Part shown: in pieces, positions 34,007 to 42,057 of the stretch | How the letters are laid out: each line of letters begins with the position of its first letter | Position numbering within the stretch: the first letter of the stretch is position 1 | From: Corynebacterium sp. KPL1814 | GTDB lineage: Bacteria; Actinomycetota; Actinomycetes; Mycobacteriales; Mycobacteriaceae | Reading direction: 5' to 3' | DNA length: 42,109 bases | Assembly: GCF_000478175.1 (NCBI RefSeq) | Contig: NZ_KI515779.1 | Span: 53,045 to 95,153, forward strand | Position numbers and translations under genes: made by a program | The notes under the pieces: generated by a model | The model's database searches: none | Told to the model about the DNA's origin: nothing | What the model saw: the letters and a program-made list of their open reading frames with translations, nothing else

Positions 34007-34923
34007 TCCGGTTCATCGATGAATACCGGAATCGTTTCTCTGTCGAGTTCATCTGTAAGACGTTGAAGAAAAACCGCGCTGGTGGGTTCATCACCTCGCG
34101 TGGGTATCGTCAGTCCAAGGCCCGTGGGGTAAGTGCTCGCGGCCTTCGTGATGCTGTGCTGGTTGAACGCATTAGTGCTATCCATCGGGATAATTACGGC
34201 ATCTACGGTGTGCGGAAAATGTGGCATGCTCTTCATCGTGACGGAATCGATATCGGTCGTGAACAAACCGCGCGGCTGATGCGTCTAGCCGGTGTATCAG
34301 GCAAAGGCAAAGGCCGCTCGCCTATGACCACTCGCACACCTCAAAGGCCGGATTTGCGCCCGGACTTGGTGGAGCGAGAATTCAAAGCCGAAGGCCCGAA
34401 CAAGCTGTGGGTGGCTGATATTACCTACGTGCGCACGAAGAAAGGCTTTGTGTATGCCGCGTTTGTCACCGATGTTTACTCCCGACGGATCGTTGGGTGG
34501 GCGTTATCAGATTCCATGCGCACCGAAGCGTTGCCGCTGCAAGCTCTCAACCAGGCGATCGCGTCTGCTGAGGAAACAACAGGTCTCATTCATCATTCGG
34601 ATCACGGCTCGCAGTATGTCAGCGTTGTCTACAACGAGCGTCTTGCCCAGCACGGGATTGCCGCTTCCACCGGAACTGTTGGCGACTCCTATGACAATGC
34701 TCTGGCGGAAAACGTTAATGGTTCCTACAAAAACGAGCTGATCCATACTCGCAGGTGGGATGAGGTTGTCGAGGTGGAAATCGCGACGTTTGAGTGGGTG
34801 TCATGGTGGAACGAGACGAGGCTTCACCAAAGCTTGGGCTACCGCACGCCAGCTGAAGTGGAAACCGAATTTTGGGACCAGCACCCGCCGCAAGCAATAA
34901 TAGAAATCAAGGCAAACGCCTAG
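34003..34923 (+). CDS. IS3-family OrfB, DDE integrase domain (element A, copy 1)
   Basis: 306 residues. An HTH_21-like segment (NYGIYGVRKMWHALHRDGID) precedes an rve-type catalytic core with the three acids in WVADITYVRTKKG, HHSDHGSQYVS and DNALAENVNGSYKNELI. No stop or substitution in the active site, so it is probably functional. Confidence 0.93.
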   Translation: MIRFIDEYRNRFSVEFICKTLKKNRAGGFITSRGYRQSKARGVSARGLRDAVLVERISAIHRDNYGIYGVRKMWHALHRDGIDIGREQTARLMRLAGVSGKGKGRSPMTTRTPQRPDLRPDLVEREFKAEGPNKLWVADITYVRTKKGFVYAAFVTDVYSRRIVGWALSDSMRTEALPLQALNQAIASAEETTGLIHHSDHGSQYVSVVYNERLAQHGIAASTGTVGDSYDNALAENVNGSYKNELIHTRRWDEVVEVEIATFEWVSWWNETRLHQSLGYRTPAEVETEFWDQHPPQAIIEIKANA

Positions 34924-34945
34924 GAACAAAACCCGGGGCACTTCA

Positions 34946-35289
34946 GTACATGAGGGCCAATGAGGCAATATACATTGCCTAAAGCATCTGCCGCCTAAAC
35001 GTGCACCAGGCCCAAACGAGACACAGCAGAGAGCCCATTTCTCTCACTCTCTGCTAAGAACATGGATCTATGGTAAAGATAGTAACAGCGCCTTGATTAC
35101 AGCGGATGTCGAAACCCTCTCACAGGGAACTAACACCATTCCGCCGTCAGGCCAACGTGAAAACTTTACATCCAAAAGCCAACCCCCTATCCAAGCAAGA
35201 TAGCAAACCGCTAGAAGCGCTCAAAGCACCACCACTGCTCGCTTTTATCCCATGCACATCACACCACATTCACTTGGAAAGGATCTCCA
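34946..35289 (+). other. Leader region of the nitronate monooxygenase operon
   Basis: 344 bases without a convincing gene. An inverted repeat AGCAGAGAG (35025-35033) / CTCTCTGCT (35047-35055) lies in its middle; a TAAAGAT near 35074 could be a -10 box. A reading frame of 81 codons at 35106 overlaps the next gene and has no family features. The start of the operon may have been altered by the IS copy on its left. Confidence 0.5.
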
Positions 35290-36312
35290 GTGACTCTGTT
35301 CGAAAAACCTATCGTTCTTGCGCCTATGGCAGGAGGGCCGTCAACTCCTGAGCTATGCGCAGCAGTAACCAATGCGGGCGGGTTAGGCTTTCTCGCCGGC
35401 GGTTACCTCACTCCAGAAAAGCTTGAAGAACAAGTAAGCACTGTTGAGTCTTTAACCACTCAGCCGTTCGGGATCAATCTATTTTACCCTTCCCATCCCA
35501 ATTCTGACCAGCACGCCGAATACTCTAAGTATCATCAGGCACTGACTAAAAAGTGCGTAAGCTACTCCGATTTTCCTTCACGCCCTAAGTGGTCAGATGA
35601 TCATTACGATCGAAAGCTCGATATTGCGCTGAAGTCCAACGCTAAGTTCATTTCCTTAACTTTCGGATACCCTGACGCAAATACGCTAAAAACGATTCGT
35701 CGAGCAGGCAAGAAAGTAGTTCTCAATGCCACAACTCCACGAGAAATCGATCACATCATCCAGCTCGACTGCGATATTCTGTCTCTTCAAGGAAAGGCTG
35801 CTGGCGGTCACCGGGCAACAGTCCTAGACAATAACATAGAGGGATCTTCCTACGATGCAAAAACTCTCCTGCACCATGCAGTAGCGAAGACAGAAAAACC
35901 TGTATTTGCCGGCGGGGGCGTAGGTACAGCAGAAGATACACTAGACCTACTCAGATCCGGCGCAACCGCAGTAATCGTAGGGACTCGTTTTCTCACTGCA
36001 CAGGAAGCAGGCACAAAAGACACACACCGGCATGCACTTCTGGAGCTAACTAACCGAAACACTGTTATTACCCATGCCTTCTCCGGGAAACCGGCTCGAG
36101 CAATTTCCAATACATTCACCAAAACATTCACACCACAGGCGCCCTATATCTACCCCGAAATCCACTACTTAACTGCGGGAATGAGAGCTGAGGCCAATAA
36201 CGCAAAGGATCCCGAATATCTTAACCTTTGGGCAGGCGAAGGATTCGCTAATTGCCGAGAAGCAACCGCCAAACAAATCATTGACGAACTCTTACCATAC
36301 TCACAAGCGTAA
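35290..36312 (+). CDS. Nitronate monooxygenase family FMN enzyme
   Basis: 340 residues, GTG at 35290 with GGAAAGGA upstream. TIM-barrel motifs of the family: PIVLAPMAGGPSTPELCAAV then NAGGLGFLAGGYL at the N-terminus; QGKAAGGHRATVLDN with the catalytic-type His at 174; and the FMN phosphate loop AGGGVGTAEDTL, ATAVIVGTRFLTAQEAG. The family oxidises alkyl nitronates such as propionate-3-nitronate, though many members have other roles (for example enoyl reductase-like). Codon use is more AT-rich than in the core. It heads a plus-strand operon with a large FAD/NAD(P)-binding gene. Confidence 0.87.
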   Translation: MTLFEKPIVLAPMAGGPSTPELCAAVTNAGGLGFLAGGYLTPEKLEEQVSTVESLTTQPFGINLFYPSHPNSDQHAEYSKYHQALTKKCVSYSDFPSRPKWSDDHYDRKLDIALKSNAKFISLTFGYPDANTLKTIRRAGKKVVLNATTPREIDHIIQLDCDILSLQGKAAGGHRATVLDNNIEGSSYDAKTLLHHAVAKTEKPVFAGGGVGTAEDTLDLLRSGATAVIVGTRFLTAQEAGTKDTHRHALLELTNRNTVITHAFSGKPARAISNTFTKTFTPQAPYIYPEIHYLTAGMRAEANNAKDPEYLNLWAGEGFANCREATAKQIIDELLPYSQA

Positions 36313-36324
36313 GAATCGTCCAAA

Positions 36325-37071
36325 GTAAGTTTTTCACATACAGACGTAGCTGTAATCGGTGGTGGACCACGAGGAATGGCCGTCATTGAAAGACTCAGTT
36401 CACGCATCAAGGACAAAAACTTAAACAAGCCAATCCATATTGTCTGGTATGACGATAACGGCTTTGGATCGGGTAAAGTTTGGAGCCCCTACCAGTGTCA
36501 ATTGCTGCTCATGAATACTGTTACAGCACAATTGTCAGCTTTTCCCGACGAATCTGCGGGACTTTCCGGCCAACATGCCACTGGACCAACATTTTATGAC
36601 TGGCTTAAATCAAACGATGCTCGAGAATTCTTATCTTCCGACCCCGTACTGCTAGCAGAAGCAAGCTCCGCCACCGAGGATACTTATAGTTCTCGCGCTC
36701 TCTATGGTGCTTATCTTCAATGGTCAGTGAATCAACTACTTAAGGACTCAAGGGAATATTCCCCAATCGAACTGGTCGCTAGGCGAGCAGTATCCTTTGA
36801 AAAGAGGGAGGATTCACTTCTCATACACGACAGTCTCGGAGGGTGTGTAGAAGCTAAATCTGTAGTGCTGTCTCTAGGCCACACTTCGCAGAATCTCTCC
36901 GGAAAGGAAGAGAGCCTTTCTAAAAAAGCTAAGGAATCGACAGTAACTTATCTTCCCAGTGGGGACGCATCTATCCAAAAAGCTGCAAAGCTCCCCACAA
37001 GAGAATCAATCATCCTCCGAGGCATGGGCCTCACCTTCTTCGACTATATGATCCTCCTAACGGAAGGAAGA
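36325..37071 (+). pseudogene. Large FAD/NAD(P)-binding enzyme, piece 1 of 3 (N-terminal 249 codons)
   Basis: Native frame begins 12 bases after the previous stop at a codon reading GTA (expected GTG): V-SFSHTDVAVIGGGPRGMAV. The FAD-binding GGGPRG lies before the first ATG (36376), so starting there would lose it. Further PF13454-type motifs: YDDNGFGSGKVWSPYQ, LLLMNTVTAQLSAFPDE, ALYGAYLQWSVNQLL, and LRGMGLTFFDYMILLTEGR. The gene is cut here by an IS3-family element. Joining the three pieces, dropping one copy of each target duplication and restoring one T, gives 623 codons. It would be a soluble flavin monooxygenase-like enzyme. Aspartate N-oxygenases of the CreE/FzmM type have a similar size and layout as I remember them, but this is a hypothesis. 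Confidence 0.82.
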
Positions 37072-37117
37072 TGGGGTTGCCCGCAAATCGTGGACACGTA
37101 GTGGAGCTACCTAGTGG

Positions 37118-38017
37118 TTAGGCAGCTATTTCTTTTCTGCTGGTGGTTAGGCTGGTGTGGTTCTCGAAATCGACGGGGCTGACCATCCCGAGTGCGGAGT
37201 GCCGGCGCCGACGGTTGTAGACGGCTTCAATCCAGTAGGCAACGGCCTGACGCGCAGCATCGCGGGTTGGCCAGCGCTTCCGGTCGTAGAACTCGGTCTT
37301 AAGCGTCGACCAGAACGACTCAGCCATCGCATTATCGAAACACACCCCAGTACGCCCCACAGACTGAGCAACACCTAGGTTGCGGCACACCTCCCAGAGC
37401 TGCTCGCTGGTAAATTGTGTTCCCCGGTCGGCGTGAAACACCAGCCCGTCAGGAACGTCACCACGCAGTGTATGTGCCATCCGCAGTGCTCGTTCGACCA
37501 GGAATGTATCTTGCACGCTATCCATAGCCCAGCCCAGTACCCTGCGGGAATGACCATCGCGAACTGCGCATAAGTACAACCAACCCTCGCCGGTTCGCAG
37601 GTAGGTAATGTCTGACATCCATACTCGATTGAGCTCGCCGGTATCAAACATGCGCTTTACCAGGTCAGGAAGACTCGACTTACGTTTAGATTGAATCGTT
37701 GTCGCTGGGACGAAGGCACGCGGTGAAATTCCTTCAATTCCCATCAGGCGCATCCGCTTAGCCACAGTCTTGCGGTTAAGAACAATCTGGTAGCGCTCAC
37801 CTAGTTCTGCGGTGATTCGCGGGGCACCGTAGACCTCGTTGGAGTCTTTCCAGATCTGATGAATCTTGCGATCAACATCATCGTAAAATGCTGCACGATC
37901 ATCCTTACCGGATAAGCGTTGCTGCTGCATATGGGCCCATTTGTAGTATCCAGACCGAGATACCTTCAAAAGGCGTGCCATGCGCTTGATACTGAAATTC
38001 GCCTTCTCCTGCTGCAT
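37118..38017 (-). CDS. IS3-family OrfB, DDE integrase domain (element B)
   Basis: 299 residues. HTH_21-like NFSIKRMARLLKVSRSGYYK and EVYGAPRITAEL precede the catalytic core with acids in WMSDITYLRTGEG, FHADRGTQFTSEQL and DNAMAESFWSTLK. The ATG overlaps the orfA stop (TAATG). An A4G run (AGAAAAG, rc) just before the orfA stop is a plausible site for the frameshift that makes OrfAB. Confidence 0.93.
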   Translation of the reverse strand: MQQEKANFSIKRMARLLKVSRSGYYKWAHMQQQRLSGKDDRAAFYDDVDRKIHQIWKDSNEVYGAPRITAELGERYQIVLNRKTVAKRMRLMGIEGISPRAFVPATTIQSKRKSSLPDLVKRMFDTGELNRVWMSDITYLRTGEGWLYLCAVRDGHSRRVLGWAMDSVQDTFLVERALRMAHTLRGDVPDGLVFHADRGTQFTSEQLWEVCRNLGVAQSVGRTGVCFDNAMAESFWSTLKTEFYDRKRWPTRDAARQAVAYWIEAVYNRRRRHSALGMVSPVDFENHTSLTTSRKEIAA

Positions 38018-38334
38018 TAATTCGAACTTTTCTGATCGCGTTGCTTTGCGGCGAAGAAGGCTGTCGCTTTTGACAAAAACTCGTTATCCATCTTGGCTTC
38101 TGCCAGCTCACGACGCAGACGAGCGTTCTCAGCACGAAGATCAGCCTCGCTTAGCCCATCAGAGGATCCTCGGCGTTGACGCTCATTTTTCACCCACCGA
38201 CCTAAAAGGCCAGGTGCGACACCAATTTCTTTCGCTACATGAGCAATCGGGCGTTCTGACTCGATTACTAGGTTTGCGGCTTCACGCCGGTACTCCGGCG
38301 TGTATTTCTGGCGTTGTTGACTCACAATGAACAT
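38017..38334 (-). CDS. IS3-family OrfA (element B)
   Basis: 105 residues: HTH of transposase_8 type (YTPEYRREAANLVIESERPI, HVAKEIGVAPGLLGRWVKNE) and a leucine-zipper helix (LRAENARLRRELAEAKMDNE). Distinct from element A OrfA, so two different IS3 lineages hit the same gene. Confidence 0.92.
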   Translation of the reverse strand: MFIVSQQRQKYTPEYRREAANLVIESERPIAHVAKEIGVAPGLLGRWVKNERQRRGSSDGLSEADLRAENARLRRELAEAKMDNEFLSKATAFFAAKQRDQKSSN

Positions 38335-38398
38335 CCTCTCTTACGGACACAAGATCCGCACTAATCGGGTGTCCACTAAACGAGGGTAACCTCAAAGA

Positions 38399-38930
38399 GG
38401 TGGGCAATTTAGAGAAAATGCACACGGAAAGCACTACATACCTTCCGGGAAAGAACCACATATCATCGCATGTTCTCGAAAGGGAGCACCCCACCATGCC
38501 CGTGGAAAAAACCAAAAACGTCCTGACGAACGATGGGTTCCACGAATCCTAACCGAAGATTACGCTGCTACTCTTTCGAACGCTACATTCTCTGTAGACG
38601 TCTGGCCCCGAATCGCTCAGGAAGTTGAACTAGCTTTCACAATTTCGCTCCTCGAAGCAAACAACGCCGATTACGATGAAGAATCTCTTGTTAGCCTTGC
38701 AAAGCAAGGAGGCCACAGTCTAGTTGAATGGCGACACAACCAAGGATATACAGAGACCTTGGATTGGGGTGAGCTTTTCAGGCAAAATGGACCAACTCCC
38801 CTGGAGAGAAGCTCCGCGACTACCAGGACACGGTCGCTTCGAAGATTGAAAATGACATCGCCGAGGCAGAAAAGGGAAATAAATCCGGGCCACTCAAAGC
38901 TGCACTAGACGTACTTAGAGACATTAGAAA
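38399..38930 (+). pseudogene. Large FAD/NAD(P)-binding enzyme, piece 2 of 3, with one-base deletion
   Basis: Continues piece 1 without a gap as GGQFRENAHGKHYIPSGKEP, then HIIACSRKGAPHHARGKNQ, the conserved second motif of these flavoproteins, then WVPRILTEDYAATLS and ETLDWGELF. At the T-run 38775-38778 one T is missing: frame 1 leads to a nonsense tail, while adding a T gives ELFQAKWTNSPGEKLRDYQD and on to ALDVLRDIRN. Element A copy 2 interrupts the last codon. Confidence 0.85.
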
Positions 38931-38952
38931 TGAAGTGCCCCGGGTTTTGTTC

Positions 38953-39873
38953 CTAGGCGTTTGCCTTGATTTCTATTATTGCTTGCGGCGGGTGCTGGTC
39001 CCAAAATTCGGTTTCCACTTCAGCTGGCGTGCGGTAGCCCAAGCTTTGGTGAAGCCTCGTCTCGTTCCACCATGACACCCACTCAAACGTCGCGATTTCC
39101 ACCTCGACAACCTCATCCCACCTGCGAGTATGGATCAGCTCGTTTTTGTAGGAACCATTAACGTTTTCCGCCAGAGCATTGTCATAGGAGTCGCCAACAG
39201 TTCCGGTGGAAGCGGCAATCCCGTGCTGGGCAAGACGCTCGTTGTAGACAACGCTGACATACTGCGAGCCGTGATCCGAATGATGAATGAGACCTGTTGT
39301 TTCCTCAGCAGACGCGATCGCCTGGTTGAGAGCTTGCAGCGGCAACGCTTCGGTGCGCATGGAATCTGATAACGCCCACCCAACGATCCGTCGGGAGTAA
39401 ACATCGGTGACAAACGCGGCATACACAAAGCCTTTCTTCGTGCGCACGTAGGTAATATCAGCCACCCACAGCTTGTTCGGGCCTTCGGCTTTGAATTCTC
39501 GCTCCACCAAGTCCGGGCGCAAATCCGGCCTTTGAGGTGTGCGAGTGGTCATAGGCGAGCGGCCTTTGCCTTTGCCTGATACACCGGCTAGACGCATCAG
39601 CCGCGCGGTTTGTTCACGACCGATATCGATTCCGTCACGATGAAGAGCATGCCACATTTTCCGCACACCGTAGATGCCGTAATTATCCCGATGGATAGCA
39701 CTAATGCGTTCAACCAGCACAGCATCACGAAGGCCGCGAGCACTTACCCCACGGGCCTTGGACTGACGATACCCACGCGAGGTGATGAACCCACCAGCGC
39801 GGTTTTTCTTCAACGTCTTACAGATGAACTCGACAGAGAAACGATTCCGGTATTCATCGATGAACCGGATCAT
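38953..39873 (-). CDS. IS3-family OrfB (element A, copy 2)
   Basis: 306 residues, amino-acid sequence identical to OrfB of copy 1, with all three catalytic acids. Identity points to recent transposition or gene conversion. Confidence 0.93.
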   Translation of the reverse strand: MIRFIDEYRNRFSVEFICKTLKKNRAGGFITSRGYRQSKARGVSARGLRDAVLVERISAIHRDNYGIYGVRKMWHALHRDGIDIGREQTARLMRLAGVSGKGKGRSPMTTRTPQRPDLRPDLVEREFKAEGPNKLWVADITYVRTKKGFVYAAFVTDVYSRRIVGWALSDSMRTEALPLQALNQAIASAEETTGLIHHSDHGSQYVSVVYNERLAQHGIAASTGTVGDSYDNALAENVNGSYKNELIHTRRWDEVVEVEIATFEWVSWWNETRLHQSLGYRTPAEVETEFWDQHPPQAIIEIKANA

Positions 39874-40187
39874 TTCCGACGTTTTGGGTCGAGTTCCGAC
39901 GCGAAAAAAGCTGAGGCAGCCTTTAAAAGTTCATTGGTGTCGCGTAGCTCTTGATTTTCACGGCGAAGCCTCGCGTTTTCGGCGGCCAGATCTTCAGGCA
40001 CGGGTTCTGGGATGTTTCCCGCACGGCGGGCCTGTTGGGTCCATTGACGGGCTGTGTGCCATGACACCCCCAGCTTTGGGGCTACTGCCTGGCACGCGGC
40101 TTGCATCGACATATTTTCCGCCAAGATGCGGTCCTCTACAAGACGGACCACACGATCCTTCGCATCCTGGTCAAATTTTCTTGGCAT
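39870..40187 (-). CDS. IS3-family OrfA (element A, copy 2)
   Basis: 105 residues, identical to OrfA of copy 1, overlapping orfB by 4 bases. Confidence 0.93.
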   Translation of the reverse strand: MPRKFDQDAKDRVVRLVEDRILAENMSMQAACQAVAPKLGVSWHTARQWTQQARRAGNIPEPVPEDLAAENARLRRENQELRDTNELLKAASAFFASELDPKRRK

Positions 40188-40240
40188 ATTCCAGATTTTC
40201 CCATCTACTCAAACGGAACAAAACCTGGGACACTTCAAAA

Positions 40241-40829
40241 CGAGGTTCGCGAATGCGTTCAATACGGGCGTATAACGGGAGAGTCCTTCAAGGAAGAACT
40301 CCTAGCTAGGTATAGCCCTACTAACGCTTTCCTTTCTATCGGCCCCCCGATCCAAAGACTGGAACAAATGCAAGCTCTAATCAAAGCGGGTATCTTAACT
40401 GTGCTCCCTGCTGATCCAATCATCTCCCTAGATGAGTCAAACGGAAAAGTTGACTATTTCAATCCATCGATGCCGCAAGAGAAAGGAGAAGCAACGGCTC
40501 TAGTGGAAGCAAGATTACCAACATCATCTATTCAAAATACAGCAGATCCGCTCATCGTTTCAGCTGCATCACTTGGCCTTATCAGGCCGCACTATTTTAA
40601 AAATACCCCCTGTGTATCCGGGGCAATTGATGTGGATCCACACAGTTTCAGGGTGCAGTCTGATAGCGAACAAAGCGTTTCTCTCTATGCATACGGGATT
40701 CCCCTCGAGGGCCTACAGTGGGGAACCGCTGCCACTATACGTCCGTTTGTAAACTCTGTAATTATTCACGATGCAGACGCAATCGCTTCAAGCATTCAGG
40801 AGGACCTTCATGAGCGAAAGAAACAATAA
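40241..40829 (+). pseudogene. Large FAD/NAD(P)-binding enzyme, piece 3 of 3 (C-terminal part)
   Basis: The first base completes the AAC codon split by the IS. The frame then reads EVRECVQYGRITGESFKEEL, YSPTNAFLSIGPPIQRLEQM, and a C-terminal domain ending IASSIQEDLHERKKQ at 40829. A methionine start for this piece alone exists only inside the IS, so it is not expected to be made as a working protein. Its end overlaps the next gene by 20 bases, preserving the original operon coupling. Confidence 0.85.
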
Positions 40830-41190
40830 CGCCGATCAAATCCGTCGACAGGTTCTAGGCGACAACTACGTCAACAATACGCTCAACGGTTGGGAACCCG
40901 CACGGCCCGTTCTGGAACTTTTGGAAAATACTCCCTGGGGTTTTCTTTGGCCGCGCGAACAATTGTCTTTGCAATCTCGCAGTCTAATCACAGTAGCTAT
41001 TCTGGCAGCCCTTGACCGGCATCAAGAGCTAGAAACGCATATTCGCGGAGCTAGAAGAAATGGGTGTAGCTTCGAAGAGATTATCGAAGCGATCCTTCAT
41101 TCTGGTGTTTATTCAGGAATGCCTACAGCAGTGGAGGGAGCTAAAATTGCCCAACGCATCGCTACGGAAGAGCAACAAGTAACTTCATAA
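40810..41190 (+). CDS. Carboxymuconolactone decarboxylase (CMD/AhpD-fold) family protein
   Basis: 126 residues from the ATG at 40810, chosen for its AGGAGGA ribosome site 6 bases upstream; a longer frame to 40771 lacks one. The CMD fold signature is present: LSLQSRSLITVAILAALDRH, QELETHIRGARRNGCSFEEI, IEAILHSGVYSGMPTAVEG. There is no CxxC pair, so it is not an AhpD-type peroxidase partner. Members act as small decarboxylases/isomerases or have unknown roles. It is coupled to the broken FAD gene and 18 bases before the MFS gene. Confidence 0.85.
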   Translation: MSERNNNADQIRRQVLGDNYVNNTLNGWEPARPVLELLENTPWGFLWPREQLSLQSRSLITVAILAALDRHQELETHIRGARRNGCSFEEIIEAILHSGVYSGMPTAVEGAKIAQRIATEEQQVTS

Positions 41191-41208
41191 GTAACCGGAT
41201 TCAGATAG

Positions 41209-42057
41209 ATGAGAGCAACGTCTTCAAGCATTCAAGGCACACTTGGACTTGCAGTGGCAATGGGGATCGGCAGGTTCTTCTATACGCCACTGCTTCCCCT
41301 CATGATGGCAGCTTTAAACTGGTCAAGTTCCATCTCGTCCTGGATTGCAGTATCAAATTATCTCGGCTATCTGCTCGGGTCTTTGACCCTTTCTAAAAAC
41401 TGGCTATCTAAAACGAGAACCCTTTATCGCAGTTCCTTAATATTTTCAACTCTACTGCTTGCTGCAATGGCGTTGACAGATAGTCCAGGAATGCATGTTT
41501 TACTACGGTTCTTAGCCGGCATAGCGTCTGCATTCATTTTTGTATGCATCACCCAGTTTGTTACCCAGAATGTACAGTCCTCCTCTCTAGTTGGCTTTGT
41601 TTATGGTGGTGTTGGCTTAGGCATTACCGTTTCTGGACTAACGGTGTGGTCACTAGGTCAAACCTTGGCATGGACACACTTGTGGGGTATCGCTACCCTA
41701 ATCAGTGCGTTATTTAGCATCATCGCCTGGACTTGGCCCATTGGCTCTGAAGAGAAGACTAAGGATCGCAAGGTACTGGCCAGTTCTACGGAACGATCCA
41801 CCCCAGAACTTCATCAAGCTTTTCGATTACTGAATGCGGGATACTTTTTTCAAGGTTTCGGATACATTATTATTGGCACATATCTCGTTGTGCTGGCCGA
41901 CCCTGTTTTCGGCTCATCAGCAGCTGCCATCACATGGGCCGTAGCTGGCGTCGCAGCAATCCCCTCTCCCTATTTCTGGTCAGCACTTGCAGAGCGTTTT
42001 GGCCGACGTCGTGCATTACTTGGGAGAGTGTCTAATGGTTTGTGTGTGGGAACCTAA
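41209..42057 (+). pseudogene. YbfB/YjiJ-type MFS transporter, C-terminus cut off
   Basis: The ATG at 41209 opens a frame of 282 codons. The N-terminal signature GLAVAMGIGRFFYTPLLPLM is characteristic of the YbfB/YjiJ group; about eight membrane helices follow. After AERFGRRRALLG (about 42022) the sequence changes and the frame ends RVSNGLCVGT, inside what appears to be an insertion element; a full member has about 380-400 residues and 12 helices. It probably exported the product of this operon before it was cut. Confidence 0.8.

Larger units (their letters stand above)
33639..34945 (+). mobile_element. IS3-family element A, copy 1 (complete, 1307 bp)
   Basis: Ends are inverted repeats starting TGAAGTGTCCCAGGTTTTGT on the left and, read inward from the right, TGAAGTGCCCCGGGTTTTGT. 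A 3-base target duplication GTA flanks it (33636-33638, 34946-34948). It carries orfA and orfB. A second complete copy of the same length with identical proteins lies inverted at 38931-40237. Confidence 0.95.
37072..38394 (-). mobile_element. IS3-family element B (complete, 1323 bp) inserted in the FAD gene
   Basis: Imperfect inverted ends TGGGGTTGCCC (from 37072) and, inward from 38394, TGAGGTTACCC; both continue to a shared TGGACAC. The 4-base target duplication AAGA (37068-37071 and 38395-38398) is exact, and removal restores the host reading frame. Confidence 0.93.
38931..40237 (-). mobile_element. IS3-family element A, copy 2 (complete, 1307 bp, inverted)
   Basis: Same ends as copy 1 in opposite orientation (TGAAGTGCCCCGGG at 38931; inward from 40237, TGAAGTGTCCCAGG). 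3-base target duplication AAA (38928-38930, 40238-40240). Removal joins GACATTAGAAA to CGAGGTTCGC in frame with the host gene. Confidence 0.95.

Noticed and set aside
35106..35351. 81-codon frame in the leader of the nitronate enzyme gene
   Set aside because: It overlaps the true start of the downstream gene, with no ribosome site and no conserved features.
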